This document shows, piece after piece, positions 1-7,524 of a stretch of DNA of 37,463 bases. Every line of letters starts with the position of its first letter. The stretch's first letter is position 1. Both the position numbers and the translations under genes were made by a program. The stretch is taken from contig JAITFP010000039.1 of NCBI GenBank assembly GCA_031281275.1, forward strand, positions 1 to 37,463, written 5' to 3'. The notes beneath the pieces were generated by a model. The model made no database searches, was not told the DNA's origin, and saw only the letters and a program-made list of their open reading frames with translations. The DNA is from Candidatus Fibrimonadaceae bacterium. Its GTDB lineage: Bacteria; Fibrobacterota; Fibrobacteria; Fibrobacterales; Fibrobacteraceae.

Positions 1-100
1 AAGGGCAGTCCCGCTACTGTAACGGCAAAAGCCGAAGCCAGAAAACTTGCTTGGGGGCAAAGCTCCATAAGGCGTTTTGCAACAATGTTCCGAGGTAGAA
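1..100 (+). promoter_or_regulatory. Cobalamin (B12) riboswitch, 3' part, cut by the window edge
   Basis: The 3' half of a cobalamin riboswitch is visible. It has the B12-box-like CCCGCTACTGTAACGGC at about 10-26 and the conserved GAAGCCAG...CTTGC block at about 34-50. The 5' half lies outside the window. The segment GCAAAAGCC (25-33) could pair, with one bulge, with GGCGTTTTGC (71-80) just before the ribosome site GAGGT (92-96), which suggests control of translation start of the gene at 102. The family is known to repress B12 uptake or synthesis genes when adenosylcobalamin is bound. The pairing is my inference. Confidence 0.82.
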
Positions 101-101
101 T

Positions 102-665
102 ATGATAATACCACAAAAAGTGGATTTGCGTTTTGGCGTAATAGCCACAATGATTCTCTTGGCGGCACTCAGCCGTCTTATCCCGCACCCACATAATTTT
201 TCGCCCATAGGCGGAATGGCTCTTTTTGGAGCGGCTTATTTCACCGGGCGACAATGGGCATTCATTGTGCCCTTAGTATCTATGTGGATAAGCGACCTCG
301 CTCTGAACAATATATTGCATGGGGAATATTTTAAGCATTTTGTTTGGTTTTACAGCGGCTCTCTGTTCACTTACAGCGCTTTTGCGTTAATAGTATTGCT
401 AGGAATGTTCGCTTTGAAAAAGGTACATATCTATAACTTAGTACTTTCGGCTCTTGGGGCTTCGGTAATATTTTTTATAGTGTCTAATTTTGGCGTGTGG
501 CTTTCTGGAATTATGTACCCAAAAGATTTGAGTGGGCTTGCGGCTTGCTATGTTGCGGGAATACCATTTTTCCAAAATACCGTTTTTGGCGATTTGTTCT
601 ATAGCACGGTGTTGTTTGGAACTTTTGAGTTGAGTGTTAGAAGAATGCCAAAGATTGCATGTTAA
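102..665 (+). CDS. DUF6580 family membrane protein, putative B12-regulated transport component
   Basis: A 187-residue integral membrane protein with about five hydrophobic segments. The N-terminal pattern LIPHPHNFSPIGGMALFGAAY is typical of the DUF6580 family, small ECF-S-like membrane proteins of unknown substrate. ATG 102 is chosen because GAGGT lies 5 nt upstream. The gene follows the cobalamin riboswitch directly, so uptake of cobalamin or a precursor is a reasonable inference; no transporter ATPase is next to it. Its stop codon shares TTAA with the stop of the convergent glycosyltransferase at 662. Confidence 0.75.
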   Translation: MIIPQKVDLRFGVIATMILLAALSRLIPHPHNFSPIGGMALFGAAYFTGRQWAFIVPLVSMWISDLALNNILHGEYFKHFVWFYSGSLFTYSAFALIVLLGMFALKKVHIYNLVLSALGASVIFFIVSNFGVWLSGIMYPKDLSGLAACYVAGIPFFQNTVFGDLFYSTVLFGTFELSVRRMPKIAC

Positions 666-1639
666 ACCATCATTGCGTTGAAACAGAAGTAAAAGAATTG
701 ATACATCGCTATCGTGATGCGGAAAAGTTTATATTTTATAACAAATTTTGCAAAAAAACGCCAAAAATGACGAAAAAATTTTTTTTTAATCCTTTTCCGC
801 TCCTCAGCAGGCAATTTTGACCCCATTCGGAACAAAAGTAGCCTTTTTGATATGATTTCTTCCATTCTATATTGAGATACTAGCTGTTTTTGGAGGCTGT
901 TATGCCCTAAATGCTCGGAAAATAGATTTTCTAGCATTTTGTCTGTAATCAAGGTTTCAAATGACTTGACTGATATTTTCTTTGTGATGGAAGCGCCGTG
1001 CTGCCTATAATGGTAAATTACATCCTCAAAAGCAACGGTTTTTGCTTTTATCAACATTTCTCTGGTATCATATTCATCTACATTCATAAGGTTTATTTCG
1101 GTATTGAAGGTTGAAATCGCAGTCCATAGTTCCTTTTTAACAATGCCGTTTGCTCCTATTATCCATTTTGGAATGGTGAGCATAACGGCTTCTTTTCCGG
1201 TCAATACCCTTTTCATATCAAAATTTTCAGCGGGAATAAGGCTGAAATTCTCAGGATTTTCTTCGTCAAAGAGTTTCATTCTCAAATATACAATATCGGC
1301 TTTTGTTTCAATAGCTCTTGCATAAAGTTTTTCCAAGACATCGTTGTCTATAAAATCATCGGCATCTATGCCCATAACCAACTTTGCTTTTGCATAAGAT
1401 ATTGCCCTGTCTCTTGGAATTTTTGCCGAACCGCTGTTTGGAATTGAATAACACGAAAAACGCTCATCTTTGGCTACAAAATTTTCAATTATCGCAAGCG
1501 TATTATCTGTGGAACCGTCATTTATAATTATACATTCCCAATCTTGGAATGTTTGATTTAAAATGCTGTTCAGACATTCCTCAATGTATTTTTCCGCATT
1601 ATATGCTGGAATAGCAATTGATATCAGCGGAACATTCAT
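662..1639 (-). CDS. Family 2 glycosyltransferase
   Basis: A 325-residue GT-A fold glycosyltransferase. Residues 5-13 start the nucleotide-binding fold (ISIAIPAYN), DGSTDNT is at 41-47 and the metal-binding DADD at 92-95. The C-terminal third is basic and aromatic-rich with a hydrophobic stretch near the end, suggesting membrane attachment. It would transfer an activated sugar to a lipid-linked glycan at the inner face of the inner membrane; the sugar cannot be told. There is no Shine-Dalgarno sequence. Instead TAAATT (1648-1653, minus strand) lies 8 nt before ATG, so the mRNA is probably leaderless. It is divergent from the GT2 at 1670 with only 30 bp between. Confidence 0.88.
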   Translation of the reverse strand: MNVPLISIAIPAYNAEKYIEECLNSILNQTFQDWECIIINDGSTDNTLAIIENFVAKDERFSCYSIPNSGSAKIPRDRAISYAKAKLVMGIDADDFIDNDVLEKLYARAIETKADIVYLRMKLFDEENPENFSLIPAENFDMKRVLTGKEAVMLTIPKWIIGANGIVKKELWTAISTFNTEINLMNVDEYDTREMLIKAKTVAFEDVIYHYRQHGASITKKISVKSFETLITDKMLENLFSEHLGHNSLQKQLVSQYRMEEIISKRLLLFRMGSKLPAEERKRIKKKFFRHFWRFFAKFVIKYKLFRITIAMYQFFYFCFNAMMV

Positions 1640-1669
1640 TTGTTTGTAATTTAGTAAATTCTAACATAT
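1640..1669. promoter_or_regulatory. Compact bidirectional promoter between two glycosyltransferase genes
   Basis: The 30-bp gap between divergent start codons holds the near-palindrome AATTTAGTAAATT. Read on the plus strand, TAAATT (1655-1660) lies 9 nt before ATG 1670. Read on the minus strand, TAAATT (1648-1653) lies 8 nt before ATG 1639. Both hexamers are preceded by TTTAG or TTTAC, as at other starts in this window. Two back-to-back -10 elements separated by one base, with no Shine-Dalgarno on either side, point to two leaderless transcripts. The -35 regions would lie inside the opposite gene. Confidence 0.6.
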
Positions 1670-2536
1670 ATGGTCTCTATTCTAATGCCAAGCTATAATC
1701 ACGCTCCTTTTGTGGAAGCGGCTGTGCGTTCTGTTATGGAGCAGAAGGGGGCAGATTTTGAGTTATTGGCAATAGATGATGGCAGCACGGATGAAAGCCC
1801 TAAAATTTTGCAAAGGCTTTCTGAAGAACTCGGTTTTTATTTTCTATCAAGGAAAAACAAGGGATTGGTTCCAACTTTGAATGAACTAGCTGGCGTGGCA
1901 AAGGGAAAATATATTTGCACTCTTGCAAGCGATGATATTATGCCGTGCGGCAGGCTGGAAATGCAAGTTCGCTATATGGAGGAACATCCTGAGGTTCCTG
2001 TGTGTTTTGGGCAGGTAAAGAGAATTTTCCCAAATGGAGAATTAGAAGAAAAACCCTGGGATAGATATACCAGAAATATTCTAAGCGTTTCGTTTGAAGA
2101 TTTATTTCTGTTTAAAAAAGAAATTCACGGCTGTTCAGAATTTATTCGCCGAAGTGCTTTTGACAGCGTTGGCGGATATTCGCAAAAATTCAAAATTGAA
2201 GATTATCCGCTTTGGCTCGCACTTTCTTCCAAATATGGTGATTTACCAATTATCCAAAACGTGGTTTGCCATTATCGCATTCATGCCGATGAAAAAAATA
2301 TGCACAAGCAAATTGAATTTATCCATAATCAATTTTTGGAAATAATAGCTGAATATAAATCGCATAAATTGTACCGCAAATCTCTGCAATGTTTAAAATC
2401 GGGGTGGTTTTCCTGTTTGGCATACAACAACAAAAAAGAGGCGTTTTTGCGGCTGCCAGATTTTTTTTCTTTTTCTTGGGTATTTTTCCGCAGATTCCCA
2501 AAATTATTTATACCAAAATGTTTTTTAAAATATTAA
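1670..2536 (+). CDS. Family 2 glycosyltransferase
   Basis: A 288-residue GT2 enzyme: VSILMPSYNHAPF at 2-14, DDGSTDE at 36-42, SDD metal-binding motif at 87-89. It is one of only two plus-strand genes inside the otherwise minus-strand glycan cluster. Its last 29 bp overlap the 3' end of the convergent GT4 gene, so the C-terminal residues are encoded in antisense to that gene. It probably adds one sugar of the surface polysaccharide repeat unit. The start is ATG 1670; no Shine-Dalgarno is visible, and a -10-like TAAATT ends 9 nt upstream. Confidence 0.85.
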   Translation: MVSILMPSYNHAPFVEAAVRSVMEQKGADFELLAIDDGSTDESPKILQRLSEELGFYFLSRKNKGLVPTLNELAGVAKGKYICTLASDDIMPCGRLEMQVRYMEEHPEVPVCFGQVKRIFPNGELEEKPWDRYTRNILSVSFEDLFLFKKEIHGCSEFIRRSAFDSVGGYSQKFKIEDYPLWLALSSKYGDLPIIQNVVCHYRIHADEKNMHKQIEFIHNQFLEIIAEYKSHKLYRKSLQCLKSGWFSCLAYNNKKEAFLRLPDFFSFSWVFFRRFPKLFIPKCFLKY

Positions 2537-3593
2537 GAAAATTCTCTGCCGTTTTATCCCAGTTATATTTTTTCAATATGCTCTGTTTTATTTCTTCAAA
2601 AGGATAATTTTCATCCGCAATAATTTCTACTAATTTCTGTTCCAGTTCATCTGGTTTGTTGGGATTAAACTGATGCTTGAAGAAATCAAAATTTGTCATT
2701 GCGGTTTGATTTGAACATAAAACCTTGCAGCCATTTATTCCAGCTTCCAATGGCGGTATTCCAAAGCCTTCGGCATAAGATGGATAAACAAAGCACGATG
2801 ATTGTTGGTAAAAAGCATTGAGTTCGGCATTGCTTACATCTTGGAAAAAATGTATATGCTGCGAAAACTGTTTTGGCATAGCTTTCAAAAGCTCTTCGTA
2901 GCATTTCCTTTCGCTTTTATCTTTTATTCGCCCTATAAAAACCAAATCGTAATTTTCATATAATTTCAGTTTGAGATAAGCCTTTAATAGTGAAATATGA
3001 TTTTTTCTCTTTTCAAAGCGACTTACAAAATGGATATAGTTGCGAAGAGAATGCTTTTTTTTCACGTCAATATCCATTAAAGGGCTCTCCATTACCGCAT
3101 TTGGAGTTATGCCTATTTTATTTTCTGCTACAGAAAATTCTTTTGAAATGTGGTTTTTTGAATATGTCGAAACGGTCAATATAACATCAGATTTTTTTGC
3201 CGAATATTTAAATAAAAATTTGTAAAGCAACCTTTGAAATGGGGGAAAATATTTTTTGAAATAGATGAATAGAATATCGTGTATTGTAACTATATAGCGA
3301 CATTTTTTTATGGGAGGTACGTAATACTGAAAATGCGCAAAATCATAATTTCCATTTTTAATTTGCAAAGTATAGCCTAAAAGCATTTGCAGCATACGAG
3401 ATTTGAATATCGGCTTTATAAAGCGAACATTGCTTTGAGGAAAATAGATACGTAATTCTTTATGTCCAGAAGCACAAAACGTAACATTCACATTTCCGCT
3501 ATTTATTAAGGCTGTGTATAAACCATATATATATGTGGAAATGCCTTGAAAACCACAATTAAAAACATAAGCATCTACAAGAATATTCTGCAT
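2508..3593 (-). CDS. Family 4 glycosyltransferase (GT-B fold)
   Basis: About 361 residues with a typical GT4 layout: an N-terminal acceptor domain beginning with a glycine-rich G-x-STY loop, and a C-terminal Rossmann domain with the FVSRFEKRKN strand-loop and the E-x7-E motif in YPSYAEGFGIPPLEA. It is a retaining glycosyltransferase of surface glycan assembly, cytoplasmic face. Start choice: AGGA sits 7 nt before ATG 3593. An ATG at 3599 would overlap the upstream stop as ATGA, as in other gene pairs here, and is the alternative. Either way it is translationally coupled to the GT2 at 3596-4351. The 3' end overlaps the convergent GT2 by 29 bp. Confidence 0.87.
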   Translation of the reverse strand: MQNILVDAYVFNCGFQGISTYIYGLYTALINSGNVNVTFCASGHKELRIYFPQSNVRFIKPIFKSRMLQMLLGYTLQIKNGNYDFAHFQYYVPPIKKCRYIVTIHDILFIYFKKYFPPFQRLLYKFLFKYSAKKSDVILTVSTYSKNHISKEFSVAENKIGITPNAVMESPLMDIDVKKKHSLRNYIHFVSRFEKRKNHISLLKAYLKLKLYENYDLVFIGRIKDKSERKCYEELLKAMPKQFSQHIHFFQDVSNAELNAFYQQSSCFVYPSYAEGFGIPPLEAGINGCKVLCSNQTAMTNFDFFKHQFNPNKPDELEQKLVEIIADENYPFEEIKQSILKKYNWDKTAENFLNILKNILV

Positions 3594-3595
3594 AA

Positions 3596-4351
3596 TCATT
3601 TCCTGAAATAATATCTTTTTAAACATTCATAAAGCATAAGCATTCTATATATAAATATATATATATATGAATGGAAACTTCTTTCTGTGTGGCTAACCGC
3701 AAAAGAGTGCCTCCTATATAAAACCAGTTGTTCAGGAATATATACGGAACTGAATTTTAATTCAGATAACAAACTTGTCCAATAATCGTGAGTTAACGCA
3801 TTTTTTGGAATAGGCAAAACAAAATCTTTTATGTTTTTAGTAAAAGCACAAACACATCCTTGCGGGGCTCCTCCTCTTATGCAAATATTTGCCAAAAATC
3901 CTTTTTTATATACTCTGTATTTGCTGAGTTTGTCTATTCTCTCTAAATTAGAATCTACAATCCAAGCATCGCTTATCACAAGTTTATCTTCTTTTAAATA
4001 AGGAAGAATTTTTTTTACTTTATCTGGCATCCATACATCATCCTGGTCACTCAAAAAAATGTAATCACCCTCAGCTTTTGTCAGGGCGTCTTCAAAATTT
4101 CTTGCCATAAAATAAAACTTATTCGCAATTTTTGAACTTAATAAAAACGGAACTTTAACACTTTTTTTGTCATGATAATAGATTTTAATTTTTTTGTCGT
4201 TAAAAGATTCTAAAATTTTTATGGTATTATCTGTAGAGCCATCATCGGAAACAATAAGTTCATCTCCATCTCCAAGCTGCGGCAAGATTGATTTAACTTG
4301 TTCTGCTAAATATTTCTCACCATTATATGTTGCCATGCAAACCGAAATCAT
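3596..4351 (-). CDS. Family 2 glycosyltransferase (DQDDVW type)
   Basis: A 251-residue GT2 enzyme. It starts with MISVCMATYNG, has SDDGSTDN near residue 36 and the LSDQDDVWMPDK signature near residue 100, which is typical of a GT2 branch often found in rhamnan and O-antigen loci. The upstream gene stop and this ATG overlap as ATGA (4348-4351). Near its 3' end lies a run of seven AT repeats (3655-3668) encoding alternating Tyr/Ile, a possible slippage site. The specific sugar is not deducible. Confidence 0.86.
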   Translation of the reverse strand: MISVCMATYNGEKYLAEQVKSILPQLGDGDELIVSDDGSTDNTIKILESFNDKKIKIYYHDKKSVKVPFLLSSKIANKFYFMARNFEDALTKAEGDYIFLSDQDDVWMPDKVKKILPYLKEDKLVISDAWIVDSNLERIDKLSKYRVYKKGFLANICIRGGAPQGCVCAFTKNIKDFVLPIPKNALTHDYWTSLLSELKFSSVYIPEQLVLYRRHSFAVSHTERSFHSYIYIFIYRMLMLYECLKRYYFRK

Positions 4352-5166
4352 TTCAATATCTCCGCATGACCTATTTTTCTAGCATCCAAAAAACCGCGCA
4401 AAGCCATTTTTAATTTAGCGAATTTACTTTTCTCGTAAAGCAAAATTTTTATGATAGTGAATAATAAAGATTTTCTATACATTTTACACGGACCAGGATA
4501 TCTATTCTTATAAAGATTTATAGTTATAATTTGATTTCTAAATACGTAGTAAATTCTTTCTGGACTATATTCTTGTATGTGAATATATTTTTTATAGAAT
4601 GGAAAATATTTTTTTGTCATGGCTCCAAATTTATGATTCAGCATAGAATCATCTGCTATCTTTATCTTCCACCCGTGGCTTATCAATCTCAAACAATATT
4701 CACTGTCAAGAGCATCTATAAAAAAATATTCAAGGTAGTAGCCGCATTCTTTTTGAGCTTTCATTCTAAGCAAAGTACCTGAGGTTATTGCAAAAAAGTT
4801 TGAATTAATTTTTTTTAAAGTTGGGGCTATAATAGCCACATCGCTCTCGCTTTTTTGAGTATAAGAGAGTAAATTAAGCAAATCCTTTTCCGATTTAAAA
4901 GTAGAATCTTGATCTAGAGTGAGAAGCCATTCCAAATTCAATTCCGCAGCTTTTTCGCAATATATATTCAGAGCTTTTGCCAGCCCCCCGCGATTTGCGT
5001 TATATTTATAAAATTCAACGCCAGCGAGAATGGAATTTTTCTGCTGGGCATCAGAATTATCCACTATCCATACTCTTAATTTTAAATTAGTCAAAAAAGA
5101 AATATGGCTCCACACGGTTTCCGGTGGGTTGTAAAGAGTAATTCCTACGGCTATGTTTTCAAACAT
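4348..5166 (-). CDS. Rhamnosyltransferase-like family 2 glycosyltransferase, paralogue A
   Basis: A 272-residue GT2 with the GITLYNPPE start and LTLDQDSTF motif characteristic of the RfbF/WbbL-like rhamnosyltransferase branch. It is a tandem paralogue of the next gene upstream (5151-5999). The first ~100 residues are almost identical, the middle has diverged, and the C-terminal KLKMALRGFLDA is shared. Its ATG lies 16 bp inside the upstream paralogue. It ends by ATGA overlap with the gene at 3596. Rhamnose as donor is a family-level guess. Confidence 0.85.
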   Translation of the reverse strand: MFENIAVGITLYNPPETVWSHISFLTNLKLRVWIVDNSDAQQKNSILAGVEFYKYNANRGGLAKALNIYCEKAAELNLEWLLTLDQDSTFKSEKDLLNLLSYTQKSESDVAIIAPTLKKINSNFFAITSGTLLRMKAQKECGYYLEYFFIDALDSEYCLRLISHGWKIKIADDSMLNHKFGAMTKKYFPFYKKYIHIQEYSPERIYYVFRNQIITINLYKNRYPGPCKMYRKSLLFTIIKILLYEKSKFAKLKMALRGFLDARKIGHAEILK

Positions 5167-6021
5167 ATTATTAGCGTGGTTAATATAGAAAATTCATTTT
5201 TATAAGCATCCAAAAAACCGCGTAGCGCCATTTTTAACTTTGCATATCTATTATTTTCATAAATCAGAATTTTTATAAGAGTATTGCGCAAAAATTTTTT
5301 TAGCTCTTTGCAATCTACCGGAAATTTACTTTTGTAATGGTTTATAGTAATTATATGATTTCTTATTATGTAATATAATCTTTCAGGGCTGTATTCAAAT
5401 ATATAAAAATGCTTTTTAATAAAGGGAATATATTTATGTTTCATCGCTCCCAGTTTATGGTCAAGCAAAGAATCACAAACGGTCATTATTTTCCATCCAT
5501 TACTCTGCAATCGAAGGCAGTATTCCGTATCCAAGGAGTCTATGAAAAAATATTCACAATACTTTCCACATTCTTTCCATGCTTGCATCCTTAGCAAAGT
5601 ACCTGAAGTCATAACATAGGAATTCAAGCCCGTTTTTCTGGTTTGAAGTATCTTTGGTGCCAGAATGCCTATATCACTTTCTGCTTTTTTTGTTTGCTCC
5701 AATAAATTCAACAAATCTTGTTCTGATTTAAAAGCAGAATCTTGGTCTAAGGTGAGAAGCCATTCCAAATTCAGCTCCACAGCTTTTTCGCACAATATAT
5801 TCAAAGCTTTTGCCACCCCACCGCAATTTGCGTTATGTTCGTAAAATTCAACGCTGGCGAGGATGGAATTTTTCTGCTGGGCGGCAGAATTATCCACTAT
5901 CCATACTCTTAATTTTAAATTAGTCAAAAAAGAAATATGGCTCCACACAGTTTCTGGTGGATTGTAAAGAGTAATTCCTATAGCTATGTTTTCAAACATA
6001 TTATTGACGGGGTTAATATAG
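4875..6021. repeat. Tandem duplication of a GT2 5' region (two ~315-bp copies)
   Basis: The block at about 4875-5188 recurs at about 5708-6021, offset 833 bp. It covers the first ~100 codons of the two rhamnosyltransferase-like genes plus about 20 bp upstream, including the shared GGTTAATATAGAAA. The closest part, 5041-5160 versus 5874-5993, shows only a few differences by eye, whereas the central coding parts have diverged strongly. That contrast suggests recent gene conversion of the 5' part rather than a single recent duplication. Confidence 0.85.
5151..5999 (-). CDS. Rhamnosyltransferase-like family 2 glycosyltransferase, paralogue B
   Basis: A 282-residue GT2, same family as its downstream neighbour: GITLYNPPE near residue 8, DNSAAQQKNS near 37, LTLDQDSAF near 85. 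Its C-terminal tail (ILTTLIICLKT) is read from the duplicated upstream region of paralogue A, so the duplication has altered the natural end of this protein. The gene begins 13 bp before the end of the methyltransferase gene region upstream. Two copies with different middle regions could add two different, or two successive, sugars. Confidence 0.85.
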   Translation of the reverse strand: MFENIAIGITLYNPPETVWSHISFLTNLKLRVWIVDNSAAQQKNSILASVEFYEHNANCGGVAKALNILCEKAVELNLEWLLTLDQDSAFKSEQDLLNLLEQTKKAESDIGILAPKILQTRKTGLNSYVMTSGTLLRMQAWKECGKYCEYFFIDSLDTEYCLRLQSNGWKIMTVCDSLLDHKLGAMKHKYIPFIKKHFYIFEYSPERLYYIIRNHIITINHYKSKFPVDCKELKKFLRNTLIKILIYENNRYAKLKMALRGFLDAYKNEFSILTTLIICLKT

Positions 6022-6771
6022 AAATATTTTTTGTGCTACAATTATATAATCATGTTTTTTTTCTTCCATTAAGATTGGCGTTAATTTAAAATAACGGCAC
6101 ATTTCCTCTAATACTTTTAAATCAAAAACATGATGATGCAAACACCTATTTTCATAGTTTTTCAAACTCCGTTCCTTGAATTGCTCAAATGTTCCCGCGG
6201 GTGGATCCATAGATAAATCGTGCAATTTTAATATTTCATCCAAATGCGTAAGATCATGTTCATCAATGGCATTTTTATAATCTTCAATTAAATGCGTAAA
6301 ACTTACTATTTCTCTTTTGTGGTCAAAATTTACTTCTTTTCTCGGAGCAACTATAACTAAAATACCATTTTCTTTTAATTTCAATATCCATTGTTCCATT
6401 GCCTTCATTGGATTTGCAATATGCTCTATGTTGTTGCTTGAAAGTATAAAATCATAAGCGTTATCTTTTATTTGCGATAATTCTGTGGCATCGGCTATAT
6501 ACATTTTCCCAACATTTTTACCATTAATAACAAATCCTTTGCTTTCTTCTATATTCCCAGTCCAAATTGTAGAATATGAAAAATTTATTCCATCAAGTGA
6601 TTTCATTATTTTATACACTGGCATATATCCGTTATTCTTAAACGCTCCGCTGGGACCACCAATTTCCAAACCCGTTTTATCTTGGAAATATTTTTTTATG
6701 CGTGTAAATTCTTTTATTCGGTTAATTTTTAGCTTTAGTATTAGCGTTAGCATACTTCTTTTGATACCCAT
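6013..6771 (-). CDS. SAM-dependent methyltransferase (Methyltransf_11-like)
   Basis: A 252-residue class I methyltransferase-like protein. GLEIGGPSGAF near residue 34 replaces the usual DxGxGxG glycine loop, as in a group of glycan-locus methyltransferases. LSSNNIEHIANP near residue 110 matches motif IV (S-N-x-x-E-H), and ILVIVAPRKE follows. The start ATG 6771 is supported by AGGAG six nt upstream. The head of the gene faces the plus-strand methyltransferase at 6871. It probably methylates a sugar or a glycan end; the substrate is unknown. Confidence 0.78.
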   Translation of the reverse strand: MGIKRSMLTLILKLKINRIKEFTRIKKYFQDKTGLEIGGPSGAFKNNGYMPVYKIMKSLDGINFSYSTIWTGNIEESKGFVINGKNVGKMYIADATELSQIKDNAYDFILSSNNIEHIANPMKAMEQWILKLKENGILVIVAPRKEVNFDHKREIVSFTHLIEDYKNAIDEHDLTHLDEILKLHDLSMDPPAGTFEQFKERSLKNYENRCLHHHVFDLKVLEEMCRYFKLTPILMEEKKHDYIIVAQKIFLY

Positions 6772-6870
6772 AATATACTCCTATCTAAGAATGGTTGCCT
6801 ATTGTGGCTCCAAAGAAGGAAATATAGAAAATAGCTATGGGTTATGGAGGTGATTTTCTAAATTGCATTT

Positions 6871-7524
6871 ATGATTAACGAGAAAAGTGAATTTGTCTAT
6901 TTTCAATCTGCAAGAACAGATATGCTTGAGTTTTTGCCGAGCGAATACTCTAAGGTTCTTGATGTTGGTTGCTGTACTGGAAATTTTAAGCAACTTTTAA
7001 ACAAACCTTCTGAATATTGGGGAGTTGAACCTTTTGAAAAATCTGCCGAAATAGCAAAAACAAAAATAGATAAAGTTCTTATAGGTCTTTATGATGAAGT
7101 TGCATGTGAAATACCGGATAACTATTTTGATTTGATTATCGCTTTTGATGTTATTGAGCACATGGAACAACCTTGGAATTTTTTGCAATCAATAAAAAAG
7201 AAAATGACAAAAAATGCATCCATTATGCTTTCCATTCCAAATGTTCGGTGGATTGATAATCTAAAAGAACTTTTGTATAAAAAAGATTGGAAATACAAAG
7301 ATGAAGGTATTCTTGACATAACGCATTTGAGGTTTTTCACAGAAAAAAGCACAGTCCGTTTATTGAACGAAAATGGATTTGAAATAGAAAAAATGAAAGG
7401 AATAAATCCTGCAAAAGTGAGAAAATGGAAATTGCCTTTATATTATCTGCTTAAATTTATTTTTGGTTCGGATATAGGATTTTTACATTTCGGAGTGAGG
7501 GCAAAATTAAATTTAAAATCATAG
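6871..7524 (+). CDS. SAM-dependent methyltransferase
   Basis: A 217-residue class I methyltransferase. Motif I is VLDVGCCTGNF (near residue 28), the acidic loop is VEPFEKSAEIA, and motif IV is FDLIIAFDVIEHMEQPW. This resembles UbiG/Methyltransf_23 proteins of O-antigen loci. GGAGGTGA at 6847-6854 is 16 nt from ATG 6871, too far to be ideal. TTTTCTAAATT ends 6 nt before ATG, so a leaderless start is more likely. Its 3' end overlaps the convergent Wzx gene by 68 bp, the second lone plus-strand gene in the cluster. Confidence 0.82.
   Translation: MINEKSEFVYFQSARTDMLEFLPSEYSKVLDVGCCTGNFKQLLNKPSEYWGVEPFEKSAEIAKTKIDKVLIGLYDEVACEIPDNYFDLIIAFDVIEHMEQPWNFLQSIKKKMTKNASIMLSIPNVRWIDNLKELLYKKDWKYKDEGILDITHLRFFTEKSTVRLLNENGFEIEKMKGINPAKVRKWKLPLYYLLKFIFGSDIGFLHFGVRAKLNLKS

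Noticed and set aside
6862-6871. A possible ATT start codon for the methyltransferase, 7 nt after GGAGGTGA
   Set aside because: ATT starts are very rare, and ATG 6871 has the same TTTTCTAAATT element at 6 nt that marks other starts here.
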